From: an uncultured Acetatifactor sp.
GTDB taxonomy: Bacteria > Bacillota > Clostridia > Lachnospirales > Lachnospiraceae
Length of the DNA: 64,000 nt
Reading direction: 5' to 3'
NCBI GenBank assembly: GCA_949840935.1
Contig: CATKXX010000001.1
Location: 1-64,000 of the forward strand
The notes beneath the pieces are model-generated. The model saw nothing but the letters and a program-made list of their open reading frames with translations, searched no databases and was not told the origin of the DNA. Made by a program: the position numbers and the translations under genes. How positions within the stretch are numbered: the first letter of the stretch is position 1; every line of letters begins with the position of its first letter. This document shows, piece after piece, positions 44,240-52,439 of this stretch.

Positions 44240-45310
44240 ATGACAGAGAATAGAGACAGCATCTTAAAGGCTGATATCGAGAATATCGTGGGGAGTGACA
44301 GTGTCCCGTGGGATTTGCTGCAAAAGTCCACTGTCCTGGTAACCGGCGCCACCGGCCTGATCGGTTCCCTCCTCTGTCGCACGCTGCTTGCGGCGAACGA
44401 TGCCCGGGGCCTGGGTATGCGTATTTGTGGATTCGTCCGCAGTGGGAAAAAGGCGGAGGCGATTCTGGGCGGGCTGATCTGCAGGGAGGATTTTACCCTG
44501 GTTCAGGGGGATATTACGGATCCTGTTCCGGCCGGCTGCGGTGCGGATTATATCTTCCACTGTGCCGGGATTACGGCCTCCCGCATTATGATAGCGAAGC
44601 CGGTGGAGACTCTGATGACCGCTGTGGAGGGGACAAGGAATTTGCTGGAGCTGGCCCGGGCCTGCGGGACAAGGGCTTTCGTATATGCCTCCTCCATGGA
44701 AGTGTACGGTTCCTTCCCTGTCCCGGGGCAGGTGGTGACGGAGGGGGATTCCGGCTACATCGATCCCCTGGCCGTGCGCAGCAATTACCCGGTGAGCAAG
44801 CGCCTGTGTGAGAATATGTGTGCCGCCTATCACGCGGAGTACGGGGTGCCGGCCCGGGTGGCGCGTCTGGCGCAGACCTTCGGCGCAGGCATCCTGCCGG
44901 GCGAGAACCGTGTCTTTGCGCAGTTTGCCAGAAGCGCTATAAGGGGGGAGGACATCGTCCTGCATACAAGGGGGCTGTCCGAGGGAAACTACTGCTACAC
45001 GGCCGATACAATCAGGGGGCTGCTGATCATAGCCCTGGCAGGAAAAGACGGCGAAGCGTATAATGTTTCCAATCCCGATACTCATACTACGATCGGGGCC
45101 ATGGCGGAGATGGTCTGCCGCGACATTGCCCGGGGAGCGGTCAGGGTGGTATATGACATCCCGGAGGGCAAGGATTTCGGGTACGCCGCGGATACAAGGA
45201 TGAAGCTGGACTCCGGTAAGCTGCAGGCGCTGGGCTGGAAGCCGGAGGTGGGCCTGCGGGAAGCGTATGAGAGGATGATAGGAAGCATACGGGAGACGGG
45301 AAATTTCTGA
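44240..45310 (+). CDS. NAD-dependent epimerase/dehydratase (intact paralog)
   Basis: An extended short-chain dehydrogenase (356 aa). It has the NAD-binding VTGATGLIGSLLCRTLL, a TASRIMIAKPVETLMTAVEGTRNLLE segment, active-site YASSMEVYG, and YPVSKRLCEN (Tyr-x3-Lys). The C-terminus LGWKPEVGLREAYERMIGS is typical of UDP-glucuronate decarboxylase/epimerase relatives. It is the intact sister of the switchable gene at 43200 and may act on the same or a second sugar nucleotide, so that switching changes glycan composition. It is the last gene of the glycan locus. The ribosome site is weak. Confidence 0.9.
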   Translation: MTENRDSILKADIENIVGSDSVPWDLLQKSTVLVTGATGLIGSLLCRTLLAANDARGLGMRICGFVRSGKKAEAILGGLICREDFTLVQGDITDPVPAGCGADYIFHCAGITASRIMIAKPVETLMTAVEGTRNLLELARACGTRAFVYASSMEVYGSFPVPGQVVTEGDSGYIDPLAVRSNYPVSKRLCENMCAAYHAEYGVPARVARLAQTFGAGILPGENRVFAQFARSAIRGEDIVLHTRGLSEGNYCYTADTIRGLLIIALAGKDGEAYNVSNPDTHTTIGAMAEMVCRDIARGAVRVVYDIPEGKDFGYAADTRMKLDSGKLQALGWKPEVGLREAYERMIGSIRETGNF

Positions 45311-45326
45311 GACAAGTTTCTGAGAA

Positions 45327-45363
45327 AATTGTATTGTACAATTTAGGCGGTTTCTGTTATAAT
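45327..45363 (+). promoter_or_regulatory. promoter with overlapping dyad for the DEAD-box helicase
   Basis: TATAAT at 45358-45363 with TTGTAC at 45334-45339 (18-bp spacer). The -35 region overlaps a dyad AATTGTA-TTG-TACAATT (45327-45343), a possible operator. Confidence 0.65.
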
Positions 45364-45401
45364 ATCAATATTTGTTGATAAAATATCAGAAGGAGAATAT
45401 A

Positions 45402-47222
45402 GTGGAAGAATTATTTGAAGAATTATTGGATGAACGTATTGTACGTGCGGTAAAGGAGATGGGTTTTGAGAAGCTGTCCCCGATCCAGAGCGAGGCAATC
45501 CCTTACCTCCTGGAGGGGGACGACGTGATCGGACAGGCCCAGACGGGCACCGGGAAAACGGCGGCCTTCGGCATACCGATCCTGCAGAAGGTGGATCCGG
45601 AGCTGCGGAAGCTCCAGGCCGTCATCCTGTGCCCCACCCGGGAGCTTGCCATGCAGGCGGCTGAGGAACTGCGCAAGATGGCAAAATATATGCAGGGCAT
45701 CAAGGTGCTTGCCATATACGGCGGACAGGAGATAGGGAAACAGATCATGGGGCTTAAGGGCGTGCAGATCATTGTGGGCACGCCGGGACGTGTGATGGAT
45801 CATATGCGCCGCCACACGATCAAGCTGGATCATGTCAGCATGGTGGTGCTGGACGAGGCGGATGAGATGCTGAACATGGGCTTCAGGGAGGATATGGAGA
45901 CGATCCTCGGGCAGATTCCCAACGCCCATCAGACGGCGCTCTTTTCCGCTACAATGCCCAAGCCCATCCTGGACATTACCAATCAGTTCCAGAACAATGC
46001 GCGGATGATACGGGTGGCTGCGAAGGAGCTGACGATCCCGCTGGTTTCCCAGAGATATTACAAGATCAAGAACCAGGACAAGGATGCCGCCTGCATCCGC
46101 CTGCTGGAATATTATCAGCCCAGGCTGTGCCTGATATTCTGTAATACCAAGAGGAAGGTGGATGAGCTTGCGGAGGTGCTGAAAAAGGCGGGCTTCCAGG
46201 CGGAAGGGCTTCACGGCGACATGTCCCAGCATCAGAGGGATGTGGCAATGAACCGGTTCCGCAACGGCAGTACCAACATACTGATCGCAACGGATGTGGC
46301 GGCGAGAGGGATTGATGTAGATAACGTGGAGGCGGTCATAAATTACGACATACCGCAGGACAACGAGTACTATGTACACCGCATCGGCAGGACAGGCCGG
46401 GCGGGCAGGACGGGACGTTCCTTCACCTTTGCGGGAGGCAGGGAGATGTACCGCATCCGCGAGATTGAGAGAATCTGCAATACGGTCATAGAGGAAAAGA
46501 AGCTGCCGGGAGCGGCCAAGGTGCTGAAGGCGAAGGCGGACAAGTACCTGAACCGGGCGTGGGAGCTCCATGAGCATGAGGATATGGAGCTGATGAAGAC
46601 CTTTCTCCAGCGCAAGATGGAGGAGGAAGGCTGCGACGCCCTGGAGCTGGCGGCTGTGATGTTAAAGCAGCAGGTCGGGGACAAGGGGCCGGAGATACAG
46701 GCGGATGATTCCGGAAGCCGCAAGGGCCTGCGTTTTGGCCGGGGGCGCGACGGAAAAGAGAATGGCGGCCGGGGAAGAAGAGACAACGGCGGCAGAAAAG
46801 ATTACGGCGGCGGAAAAGAGGAGCGCGGATATGGCAGGCGCGGCCGTGACGGAAGGGACAACGGAAGCGGGAAAGAAGAACGCGGATATGGCAGGCGCGG
46901 CCGTGACGGAAGGGACAACGGCGGAAAAGAAGAACGCGGATACGGCAGGCGCGGCCGTGACGGAAGGGATAACGGCGGAAAAGAGGAGCGCGGATACGGC
47001 AGGCGCGGCCGTGACGGAAGGGATAACGGCGGAAAAGAGGAACGCGGATACGGCAGACGTGGCCATGACGGAGAAGATTACGGCGGAAGCGGGAAAGAGA
47101 ATTGGGATTTCCGCAAGGCTCCTAAAGAGCGCGATGTACGCCGGGACGGCAGTGTGCGCGAGCGCGACGGCCGTCGCAGGGATCAGGAGATTGGCAGCAG
47201 GCTGCCCAAGAAGAAGTGGTAA
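45402..47222 (+). CDS. DEAD-box RNA helicase
   Basis: A CshA/DeaD-type ATP-dependent RNA helicase (606 aa) used in mRNA turnover and ribosome assembly, especially in the cold. GTG 45402 is chosen because AAGGAG lies 6 bp before it. Motifs: F-x9-PIQSEAIP (Q motif), AQTGTGKT (I), PTRELAMQ (Ia), VLDEADEML (II), FSATMP (III), ATDVAARGIDV (V) and YVHRIGRTGRAG (VI). The C-terminal tail has five 18-residue repeats (GGKEERGYGRRGRDGRDN) rich in Arg and Gly, expected to bind RNA. It is monocistronic with its own promoter. Confidence 0.96.
   Translation: MEELFEELLDERIVRAVKEMGFEKLSPIQSEAIPYLLEGDDVIGQAQTGTGKTAAFGIPILQKVDPELRKLQAVILCPTRELAMQAAEELRKMAKYMQGIKVLAIYGGQEIGKQIMGLKGVQIIVGTPGRVMDHMRRHTIKLDHVSMVVLDEADEMLNMGFREDMETILGQIPNAHQTALFSATMPKPILDITNQFQNNARMIRVAAKELTIPLVSQRYYKIKNQDKDAACIRLLEYYQPRLCLIFCNTKRKVDELAEVLKKAGFQAEGLHGDMSQHQRDVAMNRFRNGSTNILIATDVAARGIDVDNVEAVINYDIPQDNEYYVHRIGRTGRAGRTGRSFTFAGGREMYRIREIERICNTVIEEKKLPGAAKVLKAKADKYLNRAWELHEHEDMELMKTFLQRKMEEEGCDALELAAVMLKQQVGDKGPEIQADDSGSRKGLRFGRGRDGKENGGRGRRDNGGRKDYGGGKEERGYGRRGRDGRDNGSGKEERGYGRRGRDGRDNGGKEERGYGRRGRDGRDNGGKEERGYGRRGRDGRDNGGKEERGYGRRGHDGEDYGGSGKENWDFRKAPKERDVRRDGSVRERDGRRRDQEIGSRLPKKKW
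46812..47085. repeat. 54-bp tandem repeats encoding an RG-rich tail
   Basis: Five copies (one of 57 bp) of a 54-bp unit built around CGCGGATACGGCAGGCGCGG. All keep frame and are nearly identical, so copy number is likely variable between strains. Confidence 0.9.
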
Positions 47223-47332
47223 TGAAGAAAGCGGCAATCAAAAGAAGCGGCAGTGAAAAAAAGCAGCAATCAAAAGAAGCAGTAATGAAATGAATCGGCA
47301 ATGAGAAGAAACCGTAATGAAAGAGGAGAGCC

Positions 47333-47869
47333 ATGAGGATTGGAACGGGATATGATGTCCACCGGCTGGTGGAAGACAGAGAGCTGATCATAGGCGGCGT
47401 GAGGATTCCCTGTGAAAAGGGGCTTCTGGGGCATTCGGATGCGGATGTGCTGCTTCATGCCATTATGGACGCTTTGCTGGGGGCCGCCGCGCTGGGGGAT
47501 ATCGGGAAGCACTTTCCGGACAGTGACCCGGCGTACCGGGGGATATCCTCGCTGATCCTGCTGGAGAAGACGGGGCGCCTTCTGGCGGAAAAGGGTTTCC
47601 TCATTGAAAATATTGATTCCACAGTCATCGCCCAGGCGCCGAAGCTGCGCCCGTACATCGACGGCATGAGGGAAAATATCGCCGGGGCACTTGACATGGA
47701 TGTGGAGTATATCAGCGTAAAGGCGACTACCGAGGAGGGGCTGGGCTTTACAGGGGCAGGGGAAGGGATAGCTGCCCAGGCCGTCTGCCTGCTCACGAGC
47801 CCCTATGACCTGACGGCTCAGCAGATTGCCGGAGGCTGCGAGGGCTGCAGCGGCTGTAAGAGGGGTTGA
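47333..47869 (+). CDS. ispF: 2-C-methyl-D-erythritol 2,4-cyclodiphosphate synthase
   Basis: The MEP-pathway enzyme that cyclises CDP-ME-2-phosphate to MEcPP with release of CMP (178 aa). The N-terminus [11 protein letters not shown] has the Zn-binding Asp and His; [33 protein letters not shown] and [14 protein letters not shown] and [13 protein letters not shown] are all canonical. GAGGAG precedes the ATG. The last 20 residues ([12 protein letters not shown]) form an extra Cys/Gly-rich tail. The short gap to the helicase (47223-47332) holds only imperfect direct repeats GCAATCAAAAGAAGC. Confidence 0.97.
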   Translation: MRIGTGYDVHRLVEDRELIIGGVRIPCEKGLLGHSDADVLLHAIMDALLGAAALGDIGKHFPDSDPAYRGISSLILLEKTGRLLAEKGFLIENIDSTVIAQAPKLRPYIDGMRENIAGALDMDVEYISVKATTEEGLGFTGAGEGIAAQAVCLLTSPYDLTAQQIAGGCEGCSGCKRG

Positions 47870-47899
47870 CAAAACCATAGTTTTTGCATATCCTATTAT
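47866..47899 (+). promoter_or_regulatory. putative promoter of the cys T-box transcript
   Basis: TTGACA at 47866-47871 overlaps the ispF stop. TATCCT lies at a 17-bp spacing and TATTAT at 22 bp. The placement just before the T-box leader supports a transcription start near 47905. Confidence 0.5.
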
Positions 47900-48140
47900 A
47901 GAAGAAAAGGAAAATGCTATGAACGGGGAGAGTAGCTTTCTGCAACGTGCCAGAGAGGAGCCGCCGAAGGGCTGTGAGCGGCTTTCACGGGAGGGAAGGG
48001 AAGTGCACCCGGGAGCAGATCCGTTGAAAGGCGGGTACGCAGGCGGGCGTTAAGCGCTTTGAGGGAGAGGCATGTGCCTTTAAGTAGAGTGGAACCGCGG
48101 ATAAATCCGTCTCTGGCAGAGAGGGATTATCCGCGGTAAT
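47900..48140 (+). ncRNA. T-box riboswitch leader, Cys specifier
   Basis: A tRNA-sensing leader for the cysE-cysS operon. The T-box core AGAGTGGAACCGCGG (48086-48100) is near-consensus and its right side is part of a terminator hairpin: CCGCGGATAAATCC pairs with GGATTATCCGCGG (48095-48136), followed by a weak U stretch. Upstream, an AGAGTAGC element near 47930 and a long Stem I region are present. On the 3' side of Stem I, TGC (48004-48006, followed by A) is the best specifier, a Cys codon. Uncharged tRNA-Cys should stabilise the antiterminator and raise expression of Cys biosynthesis and Cys-tRNA charging. Confidence 0.92.
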
Positions 48141-48224
48141 TTGTTGTGGCGGGAAGCCTGGACTGTTGTGGACGGCAGCCCGCTGCTCCGCGGACATCCG
48201 CCAGAGCGTACAAGAGGTATGGCT

Positions 48225-48905
48225 ATGGGAATGATGAGCAGTATAAAAGAAGAAATCAGGATCATCCGGGAGAGGGATCCGGCAATCCATTCTTCCATGG
48301 AGGTCTTTCTTTACCCCAGTTTTAAGGTAATGCTGCATTACCGCCTGGCCCACAGGCTGTATGAGGGCGGGCACTATTTCTGGGCCAGATGGGTCTCCCA
48401 GCGGGGGGTGAGGAAGACCGGCATTGAGATCCATCCCGGCGCCAGGATTGGCAGAGGCTTTTTCATAGATCATGGGAACGGCGTTATCATCGGGGAGACG
48501 ACGATCATCGGCGACAGCGTCACCCTGTACCAGGGAGTGACCCTGGGAGGTACCGGCAAGGAGCATGGCAAGCGCCATCCAACCCTGGGCAGCAATATTA
48601 TGATCGGCGCGGGGGCCAAGGTGCTGGGCTCCTGTACCATCGGGGACAACTGTAAGATCGGCGCGGGAAGCGTGGTGCTCTGTGATGTGCCGCCGAATTC
48701 CACGGTAGTGGGTGTGCCGGGCCGGGTGGTGAAGCGCTGTAATATGGCGCTGCCCCAGGAGACCATGAACCAGACTGACCTTCCGGATCCGGTGCGGGAG
48801 GATATCGCAGATCTCCAGAGGGCCAATTCGGAGCTGATCAACCGCATCCTGGAGCTGGAACGGCAGGTGAAGCAGATGCGGAAAAACAGCACAGTTGATT
48901 TTTAA
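48225..48905 (+). CDS. cysE: serine O-acetyltransferase
   Basis: Acetylates L-serine with acetyl-CoA, the first step of cysteine synthesis (226 aa). The start is chosen at ATG 48225, 7 bp after AAGAGG; ATG at 48219 abuts the site. Residues about 60-165 hold the LbH repeats with IHPGARIGRGFFIDHGNGVIIG (active His), TIIGDSVTLYQGVTLGG, IGAGAKVLGSC and VVGVPGRVV. The C-terminal tail has a Leu/Glu coiled-coil. Controlled by the upstream Cys T-box and followed by cysS. Confidence 0.95.
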   Translation: MGMMSSIKEEIRIIRERDPAIHSSMEVFLYPSFKVMLHYRLAHRLYEGGHYFWARWVSQRGVRKTGIEIHPGARIGRGFFIDHGNGVIIGETTIIGDSVTLYQGVTLGGTGKEHGKRHPTLGSNIMIGAGAKVLGSCTIGDNCKIGAGSVVLCDVPPNSTVVGVPGRVVKRCNMALPQETMNQTDLPDPVREDIADLQRANSELINRILELERQVKQMRKNSTVDF

Positions 48906-48944
48906 CGCAGAAACAAGTGCCCGCGGCGGGCAGGAGGTATGACA

Positions 48945-50366
48945 ATGGAAAACAGATTACAAATGTATAACACCTTAACGAGACAGGTGGAACAGTTCAT
49001 CCCCAATGAGGACGGTAAAGTGGCAATGTACACCTGCGGCCCGACAGTATATCATTTCGCCCACATCGGGAACCTGAGAAGCTATATTATGGAAGATCTG
49101 CTGGAGAAGACGCTGCGCTATCTCGGCTATGATGTGAAGCGCGTCATGAATATCACGGATGTGGGCCATCTCTCCAGCGACGCGGATACCGGTGAGGATA
49201 AGATGCTGAAGGGGGCAAAGAGAGAGCATAAGACCGTAATGGAAATTGCGAAATTCTACACGGACGCTTTCTTCAGTGACTGCAGAAAGCTGAACATCAA
49301 GACTCCTGACGTGGTGGAGCCCGCTACCAACTGCATCGATGATTTTATCCGGGTGATCCAGGGGCTTCTGGAAAAAGGGTATGCCTACGAGAGCGGCGGG
49401 AATATTTACTTTGACACCTCCAGGCTGGAGGACTATCATGTATTTTCTAACCAGAGCGAGAAGGAGCTGCTGGTGGGGGTGAGGGACGATGTGGACGAAG
49501 ACCGGAACAAGAGGAACAAGAGCGACTTTGTGTTGTGGTTTACCAAGTCCAAGTTTGACGACCAGGAGCTGAAATGGGAGAGCCCCTGGGGAATCGGATA
49601 TCCCGGCTGGCACATCGAATGCTCCTGCATCAGCATGAAACATCTGGGGGAGTACATGGACATCCACTGCGGCGGCGTGGACAATATCTTCCCTCACCAT
49701 ACCAACGAGATAGCCCAGAGCGAGGCATATCTGGGGCATAAGTGGTGCAATTACTGGTTCCATGTGCATCATTTAAACGATAAGGCGGGTAAGATGAGTA
49801 AGTCCAAGGGGGATTTCCTGACAGTGTCCCTGCTGGAGGAGAAGGGCTACGACCCGGTCGTATACCGGCTGTTCTGCTTACAGTCCCATTACCGTAAGCC
49901 TCTGGAATTCTCCTTTGAGAACCTGGATAATATGGTGGCTGCTTATGATAAGCTGGTCAAGAGGATCGGAAGCCTGCAGAGGGACGGCCGGTTGGAGCAG
50001 GAAAAATTTGCGGAGTACAGGGAGCAGTTCGAGGCGGCCCTCTGCAATGACCTGAATTCCTCCATGGCCATCACGGTACTCTATGATATGTTGAAGGCAG
50101 ATATGACGGACGCCACCAAATACGCCCTGGCGGAGAGCTTTGATCAGGTGCTGTCCTTGAACCTGACCACCGCCCATGCGGCCAGGGAAGCGGAAAACGG
50201 CGTGGATGCCGAAACGGAAAGCTATATCCTGGCAAAGATCGAGGAGCGGAAAGCGGCAAAGAAAGAGAAGGATTTTGCCAGGGCCGATGCGATCAGAAGC
50301 GAGCTGCTGGAAAAAGGCATTGTGCTGGAGGATACGCGAGAGGGTGTCAAATGGAAGAAAGCGTAA
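48945..50366 (+). CDS. cysS: cysteinyl-tRNA synthetase
   Basis: Class I synthetase that charges tRNA-Cys (473 aa). Seen are CGPTVYHFAHIGNLRS (HIGH motif and first Zn Cys), the Zn ligands (Cys and His in GWHIECSCISM, NIFPHHTNE), and the KMSKSKGD (KMSKS) motif. The start ATG 48945 is 7 bp after AGGAGG; ATG 48939 is too close. The C-terminal helical anticodon-binding part ends EDTREGVKWKK. It overlaps mrnC by 16 nt and is in the T-box controlled operon. Confidence 0.97.
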   Translation: MENRLQMYNTLTRQVEQFIPNEDGKVAMYTCGPTVYHFAHIGNLRSYIMEDLLEKTLRYLGYDVKRVMNITDVGHLSSDADTGEDKMLKGAKREHKTVMEIAKFYTDAFFSDCRKLNIKTPDVVEPATNCIDDFIRVIQGLLEKGYAYESGGNIYFDTSRLEDYHVFSNQSEKELLVGVRDDVDEDRNKRNKSDFVLWFTKSKFDDQELKWESPWGIGYPGWHIECSCISMKHLGEYMDIHCGGVDNIFPHHTNEIAQSEAYLGHKWCNYWFHVHHLNDKAGKMSKSKGDFLTVSLLEEKGYDPVVYRLFCLQSHYRKPLEFSFENLDNMVAAYDKLVKRIGSLQRDGRLEQEKFAEYREQFEAALCNDLNSSMAITVLYDMLKADMTDATKYALAESFDQVLSLNLTTAHAAREAENGVDAETESYILAKIEERKAAKKEKDFARADAIRSELLEKGIVLEDTREGVKWKKA

Positions 50367-50827
50367 GGGAGAGGGAAAACCCGGGGAAGGGCCCTGCGGA
50401 TGGCTTCCTGGAGGAAATCCTGGAGACTTTCCCCGGAAAGAGGACGGATATCAAAACCTATTCACCTCTGGCGCTGGCCTATATCGGGGACGGGGTTTAC
50501 GATCTCATCATCCGTACTGTGGTGGTGGAGCGGGCGAACCGCCCGGCGAACGCGTTGCACCATGCAACCGTGAAATATGTCAGCGCCAACGCCCAGTCCC
50601 GGATCGTGCAGGCGCTGATGGATCAGCTCACAGAAGAAGAATTATCCGTGTACCGGAGGGGGAAAAATTCAAAGCCACACACCACGGCGAAGAACGCGAC
50701 CCTGGCGGATTACCTGAAGGCCACCGGGTTTGAGGCGGTGCTCGGCTACCTCTACCTGGCAGGCCGCATGGACAGGGCGCTGGAGCTTGTGCGGAAGGGG
50801 ATTGCGCTGGCGGGTATGAAACTATGA
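50351..50827 (+). CDS. mrnC: mini-ribonuclease III
   Basis: An RNase III catalytic domain without the dsRNA-binding domain (158 aa), which matures 23S rRNA. Seen are YSPLALAYIGDGVYDLIIR (E/D-rich catalytic helix) and KNATLADYLKATGFEAVLGYLYLAG. The canonical place after cysS is kept. It overlaps the cysS stop, so translation is coupled. Confidence 0.94.
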   Translation: MEESVRERENPGKGPADGFLEEILETFPGKRTDIKTYSPLALAYIGDGVYDLIIRTVVVERANRPANALHHATVKYVSANAQSRIVQALMDQLTEEELSVYRRGKNSKPHTTAKNATLADYLKATGFEAVLGYLYLAGRMDRALELVRKGIALAGMKL

Positions 50828-50869
50828 AATTTAGATGAATTATACTAATGACAGGACAGGGAGAAACAT

Positions 50870-51610
50870 ATGGCATATAAAGAATCTACAATAGAAGGGC
50901 GCAACGCTGTCCTTGAGGCGTTCCGCTCCGGCAGGACAATCGACAGGCTGTATATCCTGGACGGCTGCCAGGACGGCCCGGTCATGACCATTAAGCGCGA
51001 GGCGAAGAAGCAGGACACCCAGGTCAGGTATGTGGCCAGGGAACGGCTGGATCAGCTGTCCGAAACGGGAAAGCACCAGGGGGTCATTGCCGTCTCCGCG
51101 GCTTATGAGTACGCGGAGGTGGAGGATCTTCTGGCCGCGGCGGAGCGAAAGGGGGAAGCGCCCTTTCTGATCCTGCTGGATAATATCGAGGATCCCCACA
51201 ATCTCGGAGCCATCATCCGCACCGCCAACCTGGCGGGAGCCCATGGCGTCATTATCCCCAAAGACCGTGCGGTGGGGCTGACCGCCACAGTGGCGAGGAC
51301 TTCCGCAGGGGCGCTGAATTATACGCCGGTAGCCCGGGTCACGAATCTGGCGAGAACCATTGAAGACCTGAAAAAGAAAGGGCTCTGGTTCGTATGTGCG
51401 GATATGGGCGGCACCGTTATGTACCGGCTGGATCTGAAAGGCCCCATCGGCCTTGTCATAGGCAGCGAGGGGCAGGGCGTGGGCAGGCTGGTCAGGGAGA
51501 GTTGCGATATGGCGGCTGCCATTCCCATGAAGGGGGATATTGATTCCCTGAACGCTTCTGTGGCGGCAGGCGTGCTGGCTTACGAGATCGTGCGTCAGCG
51601 GTTCATGTAA
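50870..51610 (+). CDS. rlmB: 23S rRNA (guanosine-2'-O)-methyltransferase
   Basis: A SPOUT methyltransferase (246 aa) for Gm2251 of 23S rRNA. An N-terminal substrate-binding domain (ESTIEGRNAVLEAFRSGR) is followed by the knotted SPOUT fold with LLDNIEDPHNLGAIIRTA, LVIGSEGQGVGRLV and IPMKGDIDSLNASVAAGVLAYE. GGGAG lies before the ATG. It is part of the cysS-mrnC-rlmB-sigH block. Confidence 0.95.
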   Translation: MAYKESTIEGRNAVLEAFRSGRTIDRLYILDGCQDGPVMTIKREAKKQDTQVRYVARERLDQLSETGKHQGVIAVSAAYEYAEVEDLLAAAERKGEAPFLILLDNIEDPHNLGAIIRTANLAGAHGVIIPKDRAVGLTATVARTSAGALNYTPVARVTNLARTIEDLKKKGLWFVCADMGGTVMYRLDLKGPIGLVIGSEGQGVGRLVRESCDMAAAIPMKGDIDSLNASVAAGVLAYEIVRQRFM

Positions 51611-51629
51611 AAGAGACAGGAGGGCAGAG

Positions 51630-52250
51630 GTGACCTACAGGAAGGAAGATTATGAGCCGTATACGGATGAGGAACTGATCGACCGCCTGCGCCGGGGGGA
51701 AGACCTCATTATGGATCATATCTGCGACAGATATAAGAACCTGGTGCGGAGCAAGGCCAAGTCCATGTTTATACTGGGTGCGGACAGCGACGACCTGATC
51801 CAGGAGGGCATGATCGGCCTGTTCAAGGCAGTGCGCGATTATGATATGGGAAGGGATGCCAGCTTTTTTACCTTTGCGGAGCTGTGTATCAGCAGACAGA
51901 TGTACACGGCGGTGCAGGCGGCAAAGCGGCGGAAGCATTTCCCCCTGAACACTTACATATCCCTGGATTCCGGGAGCACCGGCCAGGAGGGCAGGGAGGA
52001 GAGCACGCTGGCGGAGCTGATTGCCGACAGGGCGGAGCTCAGCCCCGAGGAGCTGATACTGGACAAGGAGCGGGTGGCTTATCTGGAAAAGCTGATACAG
52101 ACGGAGCTCAGCGACTTTGAGAAACAGGTGCTGGATCTCTATATGACGGGTATGAGCTATTCCCAGATCGCCAGGGTGCTGGGAAGGGAGGAAAAGGCAA
52201 CCGATAATGCCCTGCAGAGATTGAAGGCAAAAATTAAAAAATTATTATAA
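51630..52250 (+). CDS. sigH: RNA polymerase sporulation sigma factor SigH
   Basis: A sigma-70-family factor (206 aa) of the early sporulation SigH type. Region 2 shows ADSDDLIQEGMIGLFKAVRDYD and FFTFAELCISRQMYTAVQAAKR; region 4 shows LDLYMTGMSYSQIARVLGREEKATDNALQRLK. Translation likely starts at GTG 51630 after AGGAGGGCAGAG. The position after rlmB is conserved in Clostridia. Its presence supports a spore-forming host. Confidence 0.95.
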   Translation: MTYRKEDYEPYTDEELIDRLRRGEDLIMDHICDRYKNLVRSKAKSMFILGADSDDLIQEGMIGLFKAVRDYDMGRDASFFTFAELCISRQMYTAVQAAKRRKHFPLNTYISLDSGSTGQEGREESTLAELIADRAELSPEELILDKERVAYLEKLIQTELSDFEKQVLDLYMTGMSYSQIARVLGREEKATDNALQRLKAKIKKLL

Positions 52251-52273
52251 ATATGTTAAAATTTGTATGTGCC

Positions 52274-52302
52274 TTGACTTTAAACGGTCAGGGCCATATA
52301 AT
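52274..52302 (+). promoter_or_regulatory. promoter of the RND efflux operon
   Basis: TTGACT (52274-52279), a 17-bp spacer, then a perfect TATAAT (52297-52302). It lies downstream of the sigH stop and 140 bp before the efflux gene. Confidence 0.85.
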
Positions 52303-52359
52303 TTACAGGGTAAAAAACCAAATTGGAAAACGGGACGCGGGTATCCTGCGGCCTGAAAG

Positions 52360-52375
52360 CCGACCGACTGGTCGG
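52360..52375. promoter_or_regulatory. 16-bp palindrome, candidate TetR operator
   Basis: CCGACC-GACT-GGTCGG, a perfect dyad in the 5' leader, about 57 bp after the -10 box and 65 bp before the efflux start codon. The TetR-family gene at 56875 is the obvious candidate ligand. Confidence 0.55.
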
Positions 52376-52439
52376 ACGGAGAGGCCTGACGGATCAGCCC
52401 GGGCTAAATACAGAACCGAAACGCAGAGGAGCAGGTGAG

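Noticed and set aside
45423..46577. Long minus-strand open frames, e.g. 1283-2200, 34586-35683, 45423-46577 and 58728-59885
   Set aside because: Each lies antisense to a clearly recognisable protein gene, has no ribosome site and no familiar domain; these are frame shadows of biased codon use.
47826..48053. 75-codon open frame after ispF
   Set aside because: It overlaps the promoter and Stem I of the Cys T-box leader; the sequence is explained by RNA structure.
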